Assembly (NCBI GenBank): GCA_021791695.1 | Contig: JAJYWC010000017.1 | Location: forward strand, 1 to 39,699 | DNA: 39,699 nucleotides | Source: an archaeon | GTDB lineage: Archaea; Thermoproteota; Nitrososphaeria; Nitrososphaerales; Gagatemarchaeaceae | Direction: 5' to 3' | Shown here: in pieces, positions 33,181 to 39,699 of the stretch | Position numbering within the stretch: the stretch's first letter is position 1 | How the letters are laid out: every line of letters starts with the position of its first letter | The notes under the pieces: generated by a model | What the model was told of the DNA's origin: nothing | The model's database searches: none | The model's input: the letters and a program-made list of their open reading frames with translations, nothing else | Position numbers and translations under genes: made by a program

Positions 33181-33938
33181 GAAACTATCCTCTCCACTAT
33201 CTCCTCGGCCCGCTCCTCAAAGATTCCCCTCCTCTTGAAAAACCTCACCATGTTGGCGACGTCCCTCAGGAGGAGCTCCCGAGCCTCGGGGTGGGTGGTC
33301 AAGACCGCCGAGCCCATGTCGAAGAGCACGCACTCCTCCTTGAGCTTGAACACGTTGTACTCTGACAGGTCGGCGTGCACCAGCTGCGCCTTCCTGTACA
33401 GCTTCTCGATCATCTCCATCGCCCACCGGTAGTCTGCCTCGCCCACCTCGGTGTCGATGAACCTTGGCGCCGGCGCCGGAGGTTCGCCTATGTACTCCAT
33501 TACCAGAACGTTCTCGTTGAACGCGTACGGCGTGGGCACTCTGACCCCCGCCTTCTGGGCGAGCTGCAGGTTCTTGAACTCCTTCTGCACCCAGAGCTCC
33601 GCTATCCCCCTCGACGTGCTAGGGATCTTGTTGAACCTCCTGTCACCCGCGACGTACCTCAGCCGCTTCTTGAATTCAGCCGAGGCCGTGAGATAGATCT
33701 TCACAGCGCGCGCGCTTCCGTCAGGTGCCACTCCCCAGTAGACCCTCGCCTCCTTTCCTGCGTTCACGACGCCGTTGAGGTAGTCGAGCTGGCCGCTGCT
33801 GAGCAGGTGGTCGATGGCCCAGAGGGTGGCGCGGTCGAAGACCTCCTCGAAGACCTTGCGCTCGTTCGAGTCCTTCTTCAGGTACCTGCTCTCCCTCTCG
33901 AACCTCAGCAGTCGCTCCCTGAGCTGCTCTTCTCGCAA
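33177..33938 (-). CDS. rio1: RIO1-type serine protein kinase
   Basis: 253-residue atypical kinase involved in 40S/30S-type subunit maturation. Visible are the N-terminal helical part (DRATLWAIDHLLSSG), the nucleotide-binding GVVNAGKEARVYWG, the lysine in RAVKIYLTASAEFKKR, the hinge VMEYIGE, the catalytic loop VHADLSEYN (D190, N195) and the metal-binding LFDMGSAV (D207). The RIO1-specific signature is met. The start is TTG 33938; a weak TATA CTTAAC sits about 27 bp upstream, fitting a leaderless mRNA. It is divergent from the heat-shock operon and co-transcribed with the KH gene. Confidence 0.93.
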   Translation of the reverse strand: MREEQLRERLLRFERESRYLKKDSNERKVFEEVFDRATLWAIDHLLSSGQLDYLNGVVNAGKEARVYWGVAPDGSARAVKIYLTASAEFKKRLRYVAGDRRFNKIPSTSRGIAELWVQKEFKNLQLAQKAGVRVPTPYAFNENVLVMEYIGEPPAPAPRFIDTEVGEADYRWAMEMIEKLYRKAQLVHADLSEYNVFKLKEECVLFDMGSAVLTTHPEARELLLRDVANMVRFFKRRGIFEERAEEIVERIVS

Positions 33939-33997
33939 ACTGGCTCGAGCGCGAGGAGGGACGTGTTAAGGGTTGCTCGGCTAGGGTAGCAGGAAAA

Positions 33998-34026
33998 TTT
34001 ATTAGTATACAACTGTCCGTTGTATA
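33998..34026 (+). promoter_or_regulatory. heat-shock operon promoter and 8-bp inverted-repeat operator
   Basis: TATACAAC (34006-34013) and GTTGTATA (34019-34026) form a perfect inverted repeat with 5-bp spacer TGTCC. It follows a TATA-like TTTATTAGT (33998-34006) so that the predicted transcription start (about 34026-34030) lies at its downstream edge. A repressor bound here would block initiation of grpE-dnaK-dnaJ. It is unlike bacterial CIRCE. The regulator is not in this window. Confidence 0.6.
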
Positions 34027-34085
34027 GTGATTGGCGTGAAGATTAGAGCTTACTTTTCGATTACCGAGACGGGAGGACGAGACTG

Positions 34086-34721
34086 ATGCAGGAAGAGCCC
34101 AGCCGGACGGGAGACGTGGACGAGGTGGCTAGTCTAAAGGCCGAGCTGGCAAGGAAGAGCGAGGAGCTTCTCGATATTAAGGCCAGGCTCGAGTCGGTTA
34201 GCCGTTCCGACCTTGAGGCCGACCTCGACAAGGCTCAGAAGCTCATCGACCAGGAGAGAACCAGGGGGGAGGACTACCTGGCACAGCTGAAGTACCTGCA
34301 GGCGGACTTTGAGAACTACAGAAAGCGCGTTGACAGGGAGATACGCGACATCGAGGACTTCTCCACAAGTTCGCTAATCCGGAGGCTCCTGCCGGTGCTC
34401 GACGACCTCGAGCTCGCGCTGTCCACCGGTGAGAAGGCGGGCGTCTCCGGGATGTTGGAGGGTATTTCGATGGTCCAGAAGAACCTCGTCTCGGCGCTGC
34501 AGTCAGAAGGTCTGAAACCGATTGAGGCCGTGGGGCGGCCCTTTGACCCGACTCTCCACGAAGCCGTGGAGCGCGTCGACGGAGAGGCCAACCAGCAGGA
34601 CATGGTCGTCGGTGAGATCAGGAAGGGATACACCCTGAAGGATAAGGTGTTAAGGCCGAGCATGGTTAGGGTGGAGACGGCCGTCAAGACTAACAGTGAA
34701 AACAATGAGCACACCTCGTGA
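34086..34721 (+). CDS. grpE: nucleotide exchange factor GrpE
   Basis: Co-chaperone of 211 residues that releases ADP from DnaK. A long N-terminal coiled coil (about residues 12-75, Glu/Lys/Leu-rich) is followed by [17 protein letters not shown], the family's core helix, and the beta-wing domain with [23 protein letters not shown] and the closing [24 protein letters not shown] 10 bp before the ATG serves as RBS. First gene of grpE-dnaK-dnaJ; its end overlaps the start of dnaK. Confidence 0.93.
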   Translation: MQEEPSRTGDVDEVASLKAELARKSEELLDIKARLESVSRSDLEADLDKAQKLIDQERTRGEDYLAQLKYLQADFENYRKRVDREIRDIEDFSTSSLIRRLLPVLDDLELALSTGEKAGVSGMLEGISMVQKNLVSALQSEGLKPIEAVGRPFDPTLHEAVERVDGEANQQDMVVGEIRKGYTLKDKVLRPSMVRVETAVKTNSENNEHTS

Positions 34722-36597
34722 GAAGATAATAGGAATCGACCTGGGCACGACCAATTCGGCCGCTGCCGTACTGGAAGCCGGACGCCCGGTGGTGATACCG
34801 AGCGCCGAAGGACCGACAGCCGCGGGGAAGATGTTCCCCTCAGTCGTCGCCTTCACCGCAGACGGGACACTGCTGGTCGGAGAGCCCGCGAAGAGGCAGG
34901 TGGTCGCGAACCCCGAAGGGACGATATTCGAGATAAAGAGGAAGATGGGGACTGACTACACGGTACGCATCCAGGGCAAGGAGTTCACGCCGCAGCAGAT
35001 CAGCTCGTTCGTCCTCCAGAAGATCAAGAAGGACGCCGAGACCTTCCTCGGATACCCGGTCAAGAAGGCGGTGATCACGGTCCCCGCCCACTTCAACGAC
35101 AACCAGAGACAGGCGACCAAGGACGCCGGTGAGATAGCGGGTCTCGAAGTGGTCCGGATCATAAACGAGCCAACCGCCGCATGCCTCGCGTTCGGCCTCG
35201 ACAAGACTGAGAAGGAGATGAAGGTCCTCGTCTTCAGCTTCGGAGGTGGTACCCACGACGTCACGGTCATGGAGTTCGGTCAGGGCGTCTTCCAGGTGCT
35301 CGCGACCAGCGGAGACACGCAGACGGGAGGGGCCGACGTCGACTACGCGATCGTCAACCTCCTCCTCGACGACTTCCGCTCCAAGACCGGGATCGACCTC
35401 AAGAACGACAAGACAGCGATGGCCCGGCTCAAAGAGGCAGCGGAGCGCGCGAAGATAGAGCTCTCCAACGTCATAACCACCGACATCGACCTTCCCTTCG
35501 TCGCCAGCGACTCGACGGGCGCCAAGAACCTCCACTACACGCTGACGAGGGCGAAGCTCGAGGACCTGGCGAGGCCATTCGTCACGAAGATTGAGACTCC
35601 AATCAAGAAGGTCATCCAGGACGCGAAGCTCGAGGTCAAGGACATCCAGAAGGTCATACTCATTGGAGGCATGACGCGCATGCCGCTCGTCCGCAAGACG
35701 GTCGAGGACATCATGGGCAAGCCAGCCGAGAGGGGGGTCGACCCGATGGAGGCCGTCGCCATCGGCGCGGCGATACAGGGAGGCGTCCTGGCGGGAGAGG
35801 TTAAGGACATACTTCTCCTCGACGTGACGCCGCTCTCGCTCGGGGTAGAGACGCTGGGCGGAATAATGACCCACGTCGTGGAGAAGAACACGACGATACC
35901 GACCAAGGCGAAGCAGACCTTCACCACGGCGGCCGACTTCCAGACAGCGGTGACCATCCACGTGCTCCAGGGTGAGCGCTCGATGGCCGCCGACAACGTC
36001 TCTCTGGGGAACTTCAACCTCACGGGCATCCCTCCAGCGCCGCGCGGAGTGCCGCAGGTCGAGGTCACCTTCGAGATCGACGCGAACGGCATACTGAACG
36101 TCTCGGCCAGGGACATCGGCACCGGCAAGGAAGCCAAGATCACCATCAGCGCGGCGACGAAGCTCTCAAAGGACGAGAAGGAGAAGCTGGTGAAGGACGC
36201 CGAACAGTACGCCGAGCAGGACAAGAAGAAGATGGAAGAGGCCCAGCTGCTCAACGACGCTGATTCGATGCTCTACACGGCCGAGAAGACGAAGACCGAC
36301 CTCGCCGGGAAGATCAGCCAGGAGAACACCGCCAAGATCGACGACGCGGCCAAGGAGCTGAGGAAGGCGATCGAGAGCAAGAACATGGCCGACATCAAGT
36401 CCAGGTCCGACAGCCTCCGAAAGATCCTCCAGGAGGTGGGTACGGCGGTCTACCAGCAGGCAGCCCAGGAGGCACAGGCCACGCAGGGTCAGGCGCCTCC
36501 GGGTGCCGGGCAGGCGCAGGGACCATCGGGTACGGCCGGGGGCGAGAACGTCACGGACGCCGACTACAAGGTCGTTGACGACGAGAAGAAGCAGTAG
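34705..36597 (+). CDS. dnaK: Hsp70 chaperone DnaK with altered phosphate motif
   Basis: 630-residue Hsp70. Phosphate-1 motif [18 protein letters not shown], the adenosine motif [10 protein letters not shown], the linker [19 protein letters not shown], substrate domain and lid, ending in an acidic tail ([13 protein letters not shown]). The phosphate-2 motif, usually DLGGGTFD, is SFGGGTHD here: S178 (codon AGC at 35236-35238) replaces the conserved Asp equivalent to bovine Hsc70 D199, and His184 replaces Phe, while T183 and D185 remain. A change in ATPase rate is likely. ATG 34705 (MSTPREK) is chosen; GTG 34696 is three codons upstream. Overlaps grpE by 17 bp. Confidence 0.94.
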   Translation: MSTPREKIIGIDLGTTNSAAAVLEAGRPVVIPSAEGPTAAGKMFPSVVAFTADGTLLVGEPAKRQVVANPEGTIFEIKRKMGTDYTVRIQGKEFTPQQISSFVLQKIKKDAETFLGYPVKKAVITVPAHFNDNQRQATKDAGEIAGLEVVRIINEPTAACLAFGLDKTEKEMKVLVFSFGGGTHDVTVMEFGQGVFQVLATSGDTQTGGADVDYAIVNLLLDDFRSKTGIDLKNDKTAMARLKEAAERAKIELSNVITTDIDLPFVASDSTGAKNLHYTLTRAKLEDLARPFVTKIETPIKKVIQDAKLEVKDIQKVILIGGMTRMPLVRKTVEDIMGKPAERGVDPMEAVAIGAAIQGGVLAGEVKDILLLDVTPLSLGVETLGGIMTHVVEKNTTIPTKAKQTFTTAADFQTAVTIHVLQGERSMAADNVSLGNFNLTGIPPAPRGVPQVEVTFEIDANGILNVSARDIGTGKEAKITISAATKLSKDEKEKLVKDAEQYAEQDKKKMEEAQLLNDADSMLYTAEKTKTDLAGKISQENTAKIDDAAKELRKAIESKNMADIKSRSDSLRKILQEVGTAVYQQAAQEAQATQGQAPPGAGQAQGPSGTAGGENVTDADYKVVDDEKKQ

Positions 36598-36609
36598 GCG
36601 CCCCTCCAG

Positions 36610-37701
36610 ATGAGCAGCGCCTCCTCCGGGAACTTCTACGACGTCCTGGGCGTCCCGAAGGGAGCATCGAAGGAGGACATCAAGTCAGCCTACCGCAAGC
36701 TCGCCCTCCAGTACCACCCCGACCGCAACAAGGACCCCCAGGCTGAGGAGAGGTTCAAGCAGATCTCGGAGGCGTACGCGGTCCTCTCGGATGACGACAA
36801 GCGCAAACAGTACGACACGTACGGCAGGGAGGGGGTCTACCAGAGGTACGGCTCGGAGGAGGACATCTTCCGCGGGACGGACTTCTCTGACGTCTTCAGG
36901 GGCACGGGCTTCGGAGGGTTCGACGACATTCTCAACCAGATGTTCGGCGGGGGCCGGAGGAACCCCACCCATGGCAACGACATTACTGTGAGGATACCTC
37001 TGCGCCTGGAGGAGGTGGTGAACGACGTCACGAAGGAGATGGAGATACCGCGCTCCGAGTCGTGTCCGACCTGCGGCGGGAGCGGAGCCGCCCCGGGGAC
37101 CTCTGTGAAGACCTGCAACCAGTGCGGTGGCTCAGGTCAGGTTCAAAAGGTTCAGAGCGCCGGGTTTGCCCGCTTCATCCGAGTCGAGACCTGCAGCAGG
37201 TGCGGAGGCCGCGGCTCGATCATCGAGAGCCCGTGCAGGGACTGCAGGGGGAGAGGCCTGATAAGGAGGACGAGGAAGATAAGCATCAAGATACCCGCCG
37301 GCGTCGAGGACGGCCACGTGTTCCGCATGAAGGGCGAGGGAGAGGCCGGAGAGAACGGGCTGCCGTCCGGCGACCTCTACGTCGCAGTCGAGATACCCGA
37401 ACATCCCGTCTTCAAGAGGGACGGTGCGGATGTCTACGTCGGCGCGCAGGTGAACGCCGTCGAGGCGATGCTTGGCACGGAGCTTAGGGTCCCGACTCTC
37501 TACGGCGACGTCAAGCTGGAGGTACCGGCGGGGACGCAGCCGGGACAGACCTTCAAGGTGAAGGGCAAGGGGCTGCCGCGCCTCTCGCGTTTCGGCAAAG
37601 GCGACGAGTACGTCAAGATGAGCGTCTATGTGCCGAAAAGCCTCAGCGGGAAGCAGAAGGACGCGCTGCGAGGGATGCTGAAGGACGGCAACATTCAGTA
37701 G
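36610..37701 (+). CDS. dnaJ: Hsp40 co-chaperone DnaJ
   Basis: Class I J-protein of 363 residues. The J domain (about residues 8-72) has the HPD in [12 protein letters not shown]. The short Gly/Phe region is [20 protein letters not shown]. Four zinc-finger repeats follow: [24 protein letters not shown] and CRDCRGRG, then the beta-sandwich substrate domains with [18 protein letters not shown]. The gene starts 12 bp after dnaK and ends overlapping the convergent DUF424 gene by 7 bp. It stimulates DnaK ATPase and delivers substrates. Confidence 0.95.
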   Translation: MSSASSGNFYDVLGVPKGASKEDIKSAYRKLALQYHPDRNKDPQAEERFKQISEAYAVLSDDDKRKQYDTYGREGVYQRYGSEEDIFRGTDFSDVFRGTGFGGFDDILNQMFGGGRRNPTHGNDITVRIPLRLEEVVNDVTKEMEIPRSESCPTCGGSGAAPGTSVKTCNQCGGSGQVQKVQSAGFARFIRVETCSRCGGRGSIIESPCRDCRGRGLIRRTRKISIKIPAGVEDGHVFRMKGEGEAGENGLPSGDLYVAVEIPEHPVFKRDGADVYVGAQVNAVEAMLGTELRVPTLYGDVKLEVPAGTQPGQTFKVKGKGLPRLSRFGKGDEYVKMSVYVPKSLSGKQKDALRGMLKDGNIQ

Positions 37702-37991
37702 ACGAACTTGTAGATCATCAGGAACGGCACGCCTTCTATCGTCCTGACCGCCTCCTTCGACGCCATCTTGTTCGAAAGGGCGATTCCGACCGCCTGTTCT
37801 CCGGCCAGGCTGATTATCGAAGACTCCTTCATCATCTTCAGCGCTTTGTTCGGCTCGACTATCTGCCCGCCGAAGTAGTCGCGGGAAATGTGCATCTTGA
37901 GCTTCCCCTCGCTGAGCGTCTTCCCGATGAGGTCCTCGTCGCAGATGTTGATCAGCGTGGTGTCCTTCCAGCCTATGCTCCGGACAGACAG
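37695..37991 (-). CDS. DUF424 protein, apparent CTG start
   Basis: 98-residue DUF424 protein of unknown function, widely kept in archaea near translation genes. The family core is seen as [30 protein letters not shown], and [12 protein letters not shown] ... [12 protein letters not shown]. The first ATG (37895) cuts off the first third of the domain. Upstream in frame there is no ATG, GTG or TTG; the frame is closed by TGA (about 38013-38015), and CTG 37991 gives [18 protein letters not shown], the N-terminal length expected of the family. It follows aIF2-beta on the same strand with a 16-bp gap, an arrangement fitting a translation-linked role. Confidence 0.75.
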   Translation of the reverse strand: MSVRSIGWKDTTLINICDEDLIGKTLSEGKLKMHISRDYFGGQIVEPNKALKMMKESSIISLAGEQAVGIALSNKMASKEAVRTIEGVPFLMIYKFVY

Positions 37992-38007
37992 GTTGCACTC
38001 GGCCGCG

Positions 38008-38424
38008 TCAGTTCACCTTTGCTGCCGAGCGCGCTCCGCAGGCCTCACACACCCTGAAGTGCAGCCTGCTCACGGTCTCGATGTGAGTGTCCGGGCTTCC
38101 GCAGACCGGACAGGTCACATTGTCCATCATGTACTTCTGGAAGAGCTGCAGGAATGATGCCTTGTCCTTCCTCCCGATGAAGATCGCCCGCTCTCCGTCG
38201 ATCGAGGCGGCAGTCGCGAGCTCCTTCGCCAGGTACATCAGGACCCTGTCAGGGTCCCTGCGGAAGAGCTTCGGGAACACTGCATAGTTCCTGAGGATGG
38301 TCTTCTTTCCCACCCAGAGAACCTCGGGCTCGGGAAGTTCGAGCCTGTTGAGCGAAGACTTGGTCGATATCTTCTGCAGAGCGTTCTGCGCCCTCGACAG
38401 GAGCTCGTCATACTGTCTGCTCAT
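38008..38424 (-). CDS. translation initiation factor aIF2 subunit beta
   Basis: 138-residue beta subunit of the heterotrimeric factor that brings initiator tRNA to the ribosome. The N-terminal helix (YDELLSRAQNALQ) for gamma binding, the core alpha-beta domain (NYAVFPKLFRRDPDRVLMYLAKEL, ATAASIDGERAIFIGR) and the C-terminal zinc ribbon CPVCGSPDT ... CEACG (four Cys) are all present. A minus-strand TATA AAATACT at about 38449-38455 fits a leaderless mRNA. The DUF424 gene follows directly. Confidence 0.94.
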   Translation of the reverse strand: MSRQYDELLSRAQNALQKISTKSSLNRLELPEPEVLWVGKKTILRNYAVFPKLFRRDPDRVLMYLAKELATAASIDGERAIFIGRKDKASFLQLFQKYMMDNVTCPVCGSPDTHIETVSRLHFRVCEACGARSAAKVN

Positions 38425-38556
38425 AGGATTGGCCGAGCGCCCCTCGGAAGTATTTCAACCCTTCTGGTTGAAAACCTATTTCGAAACTTCCCTGTTTTAG
38501 TCCGATTTGGTCCACCAACGAATGAATTCAGCCTGTCGACGGATGGCGCCGGGTCT

Positions 38557-38765
38557 GTCATTTTACGACACCTGAATGTCACGGAGAAGCCTTGCAAGAC
38601 TCCGAAGACCGGCTTGGCGAGGTCCAGCGTGATGGTGCGCCTGAAGCATCTCGGCGGTCAAGGGTTGGTCACGAAGGAAGAGATCATAGGCACCTCGGTC
38701 GGAAGACCTAAGATGCTCTAAAAGCCGCCAAGAAGCTTATCGAAGTGGGACTGAACTCAGCGTGA
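38557..38765 (+). pseudogene. winged-helix regulator fragment with frameshift
   Basis: An open reading without a usable start codon gives VILRHLNVTEKPCKT, then TGLARSSVMVRLKHLGGQGLVT and TSVGRPKML, the pattern of an ArsR/MarR-like winged helix whose wing ends in GRPK. It stops at TAA 38719-38721. Supplying one missing base gives LKAAKKLIEVGLNSA up to TGA 38763-38765, the kind of C-terminal helix expected. It therefore looks like a recently broken or truncated DNA-binding protein; the 5' part, before about 38518, has no recognisable domain. Confidence 0.45.
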
Positions 38766-38820
38766 TGGAATGTGCTCCTATCCGCGACGGTTTATAAGGC
38801 GGAAGCCCTCTGAAACAGGC

Positions 38821-39000
38821 ATGACCAACTACAAGTTCAAGTGCAAGGACATAGGGATGAAGGACGATTTTGAGGTCAAGGGCGCCGCTTCGAAGGAAGA
38901 GGTAATGCAGATAGCGGCGGTCCATGCGAAGGCCGAGCACGGGATGGAGACGGTCCCGGCTGACGTGGCCGCCAAGATAAGCGCCGCCATCAAGAGCTAG
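38821..39000 (+). CDS. DUF1059 small protein
   Basis: 59-residue protein of the DUF1059 family, function unknown. It has the typical start YKFKCKDIGMKDDFEVKGAASKEEVMQIAAVHAKAEHG in family order, with one Cys near the N-terminus and the HAKAEHG motif before the C-terminal helix. TATA GTTTATAAG at 38789-38797 predicts transcription to begin about 2 nt before ATG 38821, a leaderless mRNA; the frame extended to 38770 would begin before the promoter. Confidence 0.9.
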   Translation: MTNYKFKCKDIGMKDDFEVKGAASKEEVMQIAAVHAKAEHGMETVPADVAAKISAAIKS

Positions 39001-39156
39001 CGCTCCTGTCATCGCCAGCCCCTGCAAACGTGCGTGACGCGGCGGCTGCGCTGCCCTTGCATGAGGTCGGCGGACCTATGACCGTCCACGGGCGAGCACA
39101 AGTCGAGTCAACGATGATCCGGTGGGCGGGCGTCCTGGAAAAGGAGAAACAGCCGG

Positions 39157-39699
39157 TTGCCTTACGCTGACATGTATCGGCCGGGGGAAGAACGGTTCGG
39201 GCGCACGGCTTCCTGGCTCTATTCTTTCTCCTCCCTCTTCCTCAGAGGCTTCCACCGCTTCGTCGTCGCTGACATACTCTCCTTCAACCCCTCGTCGGTG
39301 CTCGACATCGGGTGCGGCTCAGGGGACGTTCTCTCACACCTCGCCTCCGAGAGGGTGGGGGTCGAGCTCTTCGGGGTGGACCCTTCGCCCTACATGCTGA
39401 AGATAGCGGAGAAGAGGATACGCCGCCACGCCGTCTCCAGGAAGACGCTGGACCAGAGGCTGCACCTCAGCCTGGGCAGCAGCAGGGACATACCCTTCAA
39501 GAGGAAATTCGACCTGATCTACTCCTCGCTCTCGTTCCACCACTGGGTGGCGAGGGAAGCGAGCGTGGCCGGCATCCTCGACTCGTTGAGCGGAGGAGGA
39601 AGTTTCGTCATCTACGAGCTGAGCAGGGAAGACCAGCCCATCTTCAGGAGTTGGCTGACCCGCGGCCACAGCCTCCCCCTCCGCGACGCCGAAGCCATG
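39157..39699 (+). CDS. class I SAM-dependent methyltransferase, 3' end outside window
   Basis: Partial gene, 181 codons seen. The SAM-binding motif I is VLDIGCGSGDVLSHLA (about residues 48-63), motif II acidic residue GVDPSPYMLKIAEKR, then a Ser/Arg stretch, FDLIYSSLSFHHW (motif IV region) and LSGGGSFVIYEL, all in the Methyltransf_11/25 order. The N-terminus (YADMYRPGEERFGRTASWLYSF) resembles small-molecule or quinone-type methyltransferases. TTG 39157 is preceded by AAGGAG about 12 bp upstream; ATG 39172 is five codons later and is the alternative start. Substrate is unknown. Confidence 0.85.
   Translation, partial: MPYADMYRPGEERFGRTASWLYSFSSLFLRGFHRFVVADILSFNPSSVLDIGCGSGDVLSHLASERVGVELFGVDPSPYMLKIAEKRIRRHAVSRKTLDQRLHLSLGSSRDIPFKRKFDLIYSSLSFHHWVAREASVAGILDSLSGGGSFVIYELSREDQPIFRSWLTRGHSLPLRDAEAM

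Noticed and set aside
34840-35961. Long open frame antisense to dnaK
   Set aside because: It mirrors the codon pattern of dnaK on the opposite strand; the product has no recognisable domain and is Arg/Glu/Leu-rich as expected for a shadow.
1-39699. CRISPR array, insertion sequence or rRNA
   Set aside because: No regularly spaced direct repeats, no transposase or terminal inverted repeats, and no rRNA-like sequence were seen; the only mobile elements supported are the two inteins.

Overview
The window is archaeal chromosomal DNA. It carries both subunits of topoisomerase VI, the RIO1 kinase/KH-domain (Dim2-like) pair, aIF1, aIF2-beta, a DUF424 protein, the archaeal-type PEP carboxylase PpcA, TATA-type promoters about 25-30 bp upstream of many start codons (leaderless or near-leaderless genes), and two tRNA genes that each contain two introns. 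A complete bacterial-type GrpE-DnaK-DnaJ set, DUF1059 and multi-intron tRNAs together suggest a moderately thermophilic or mesophilic, fairly GC-rich member of the Thaumarchaeota/Nitrososphaeria side of TACK. That placement is inference; there is no rRNA in the window to confirm it.

Layout. 1-800: a VapBC toxin-antitoxin pair whose PIN toxin is broken by several frameshifts. 1030-5103: two exported proteins (a DUF4382 protein and a large Ala/Ser-rich protein) that share an identical promoter element at an identical distance from their start codons, followed by a convergent membrane-anchored winged-helix protein. 5193-8538: membrane glycosyltransferase-like protein, GDT1-like transporter, phosphoribosyltransferase and SDR oxidoreductase. 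8539-9113 has no gene I can support. 9114-11218: universal stress protein, a DUF1634 + TauE/SafE exporter pair, and aIF1. 11398-14558: tRNA(CAU) with two introns, a YhfX-like PLP enzyme with no canonical start codon, and PEP carboxylase. 14561-17286: an NTF2-like protein divergent from a DHA2 efflux pump + MarR operon, with operator-like palindromes between. 17374-23543: small ORF, AbrB-PhoU regulator, then the pstSCAB-phoU phosphate uptake operon. 23593-26548: a decayed HNH endonuclease gene, tRNA-Asn with two introns, M20 peptidase, a small membrane protein and MscL.

26791-33938: top6B (one apparent frameshift near its 5' end) overlapping top6A, which is interrupted by two related Ser-type LAGLIDADG inteins only 22 extein residues apart; convergent to these is rio1-KH. 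34006-37701: grpE-dnaK-dnaJ behind a perfect 8-bp inverted repeat lying on the expected transcription start. DnaK has a Ser in place of a key ATPase Asp. 37695-39699: DUF424 and aIF2-beta (an operon on the minus strand, DUF424 apparently starting at CTG), a broken winged-helix gene, a DUF1059 protein and the 5' part of a methyltransferase gene cut by the window end.

The points most worth following are the double-intein Top6A, the heat-shock operator candidate, the shared GGAAC/GTTCC promoter element of the two secreted proteins, the two genes with apparent CTG starts, and the altered DnaK phosphate motif.
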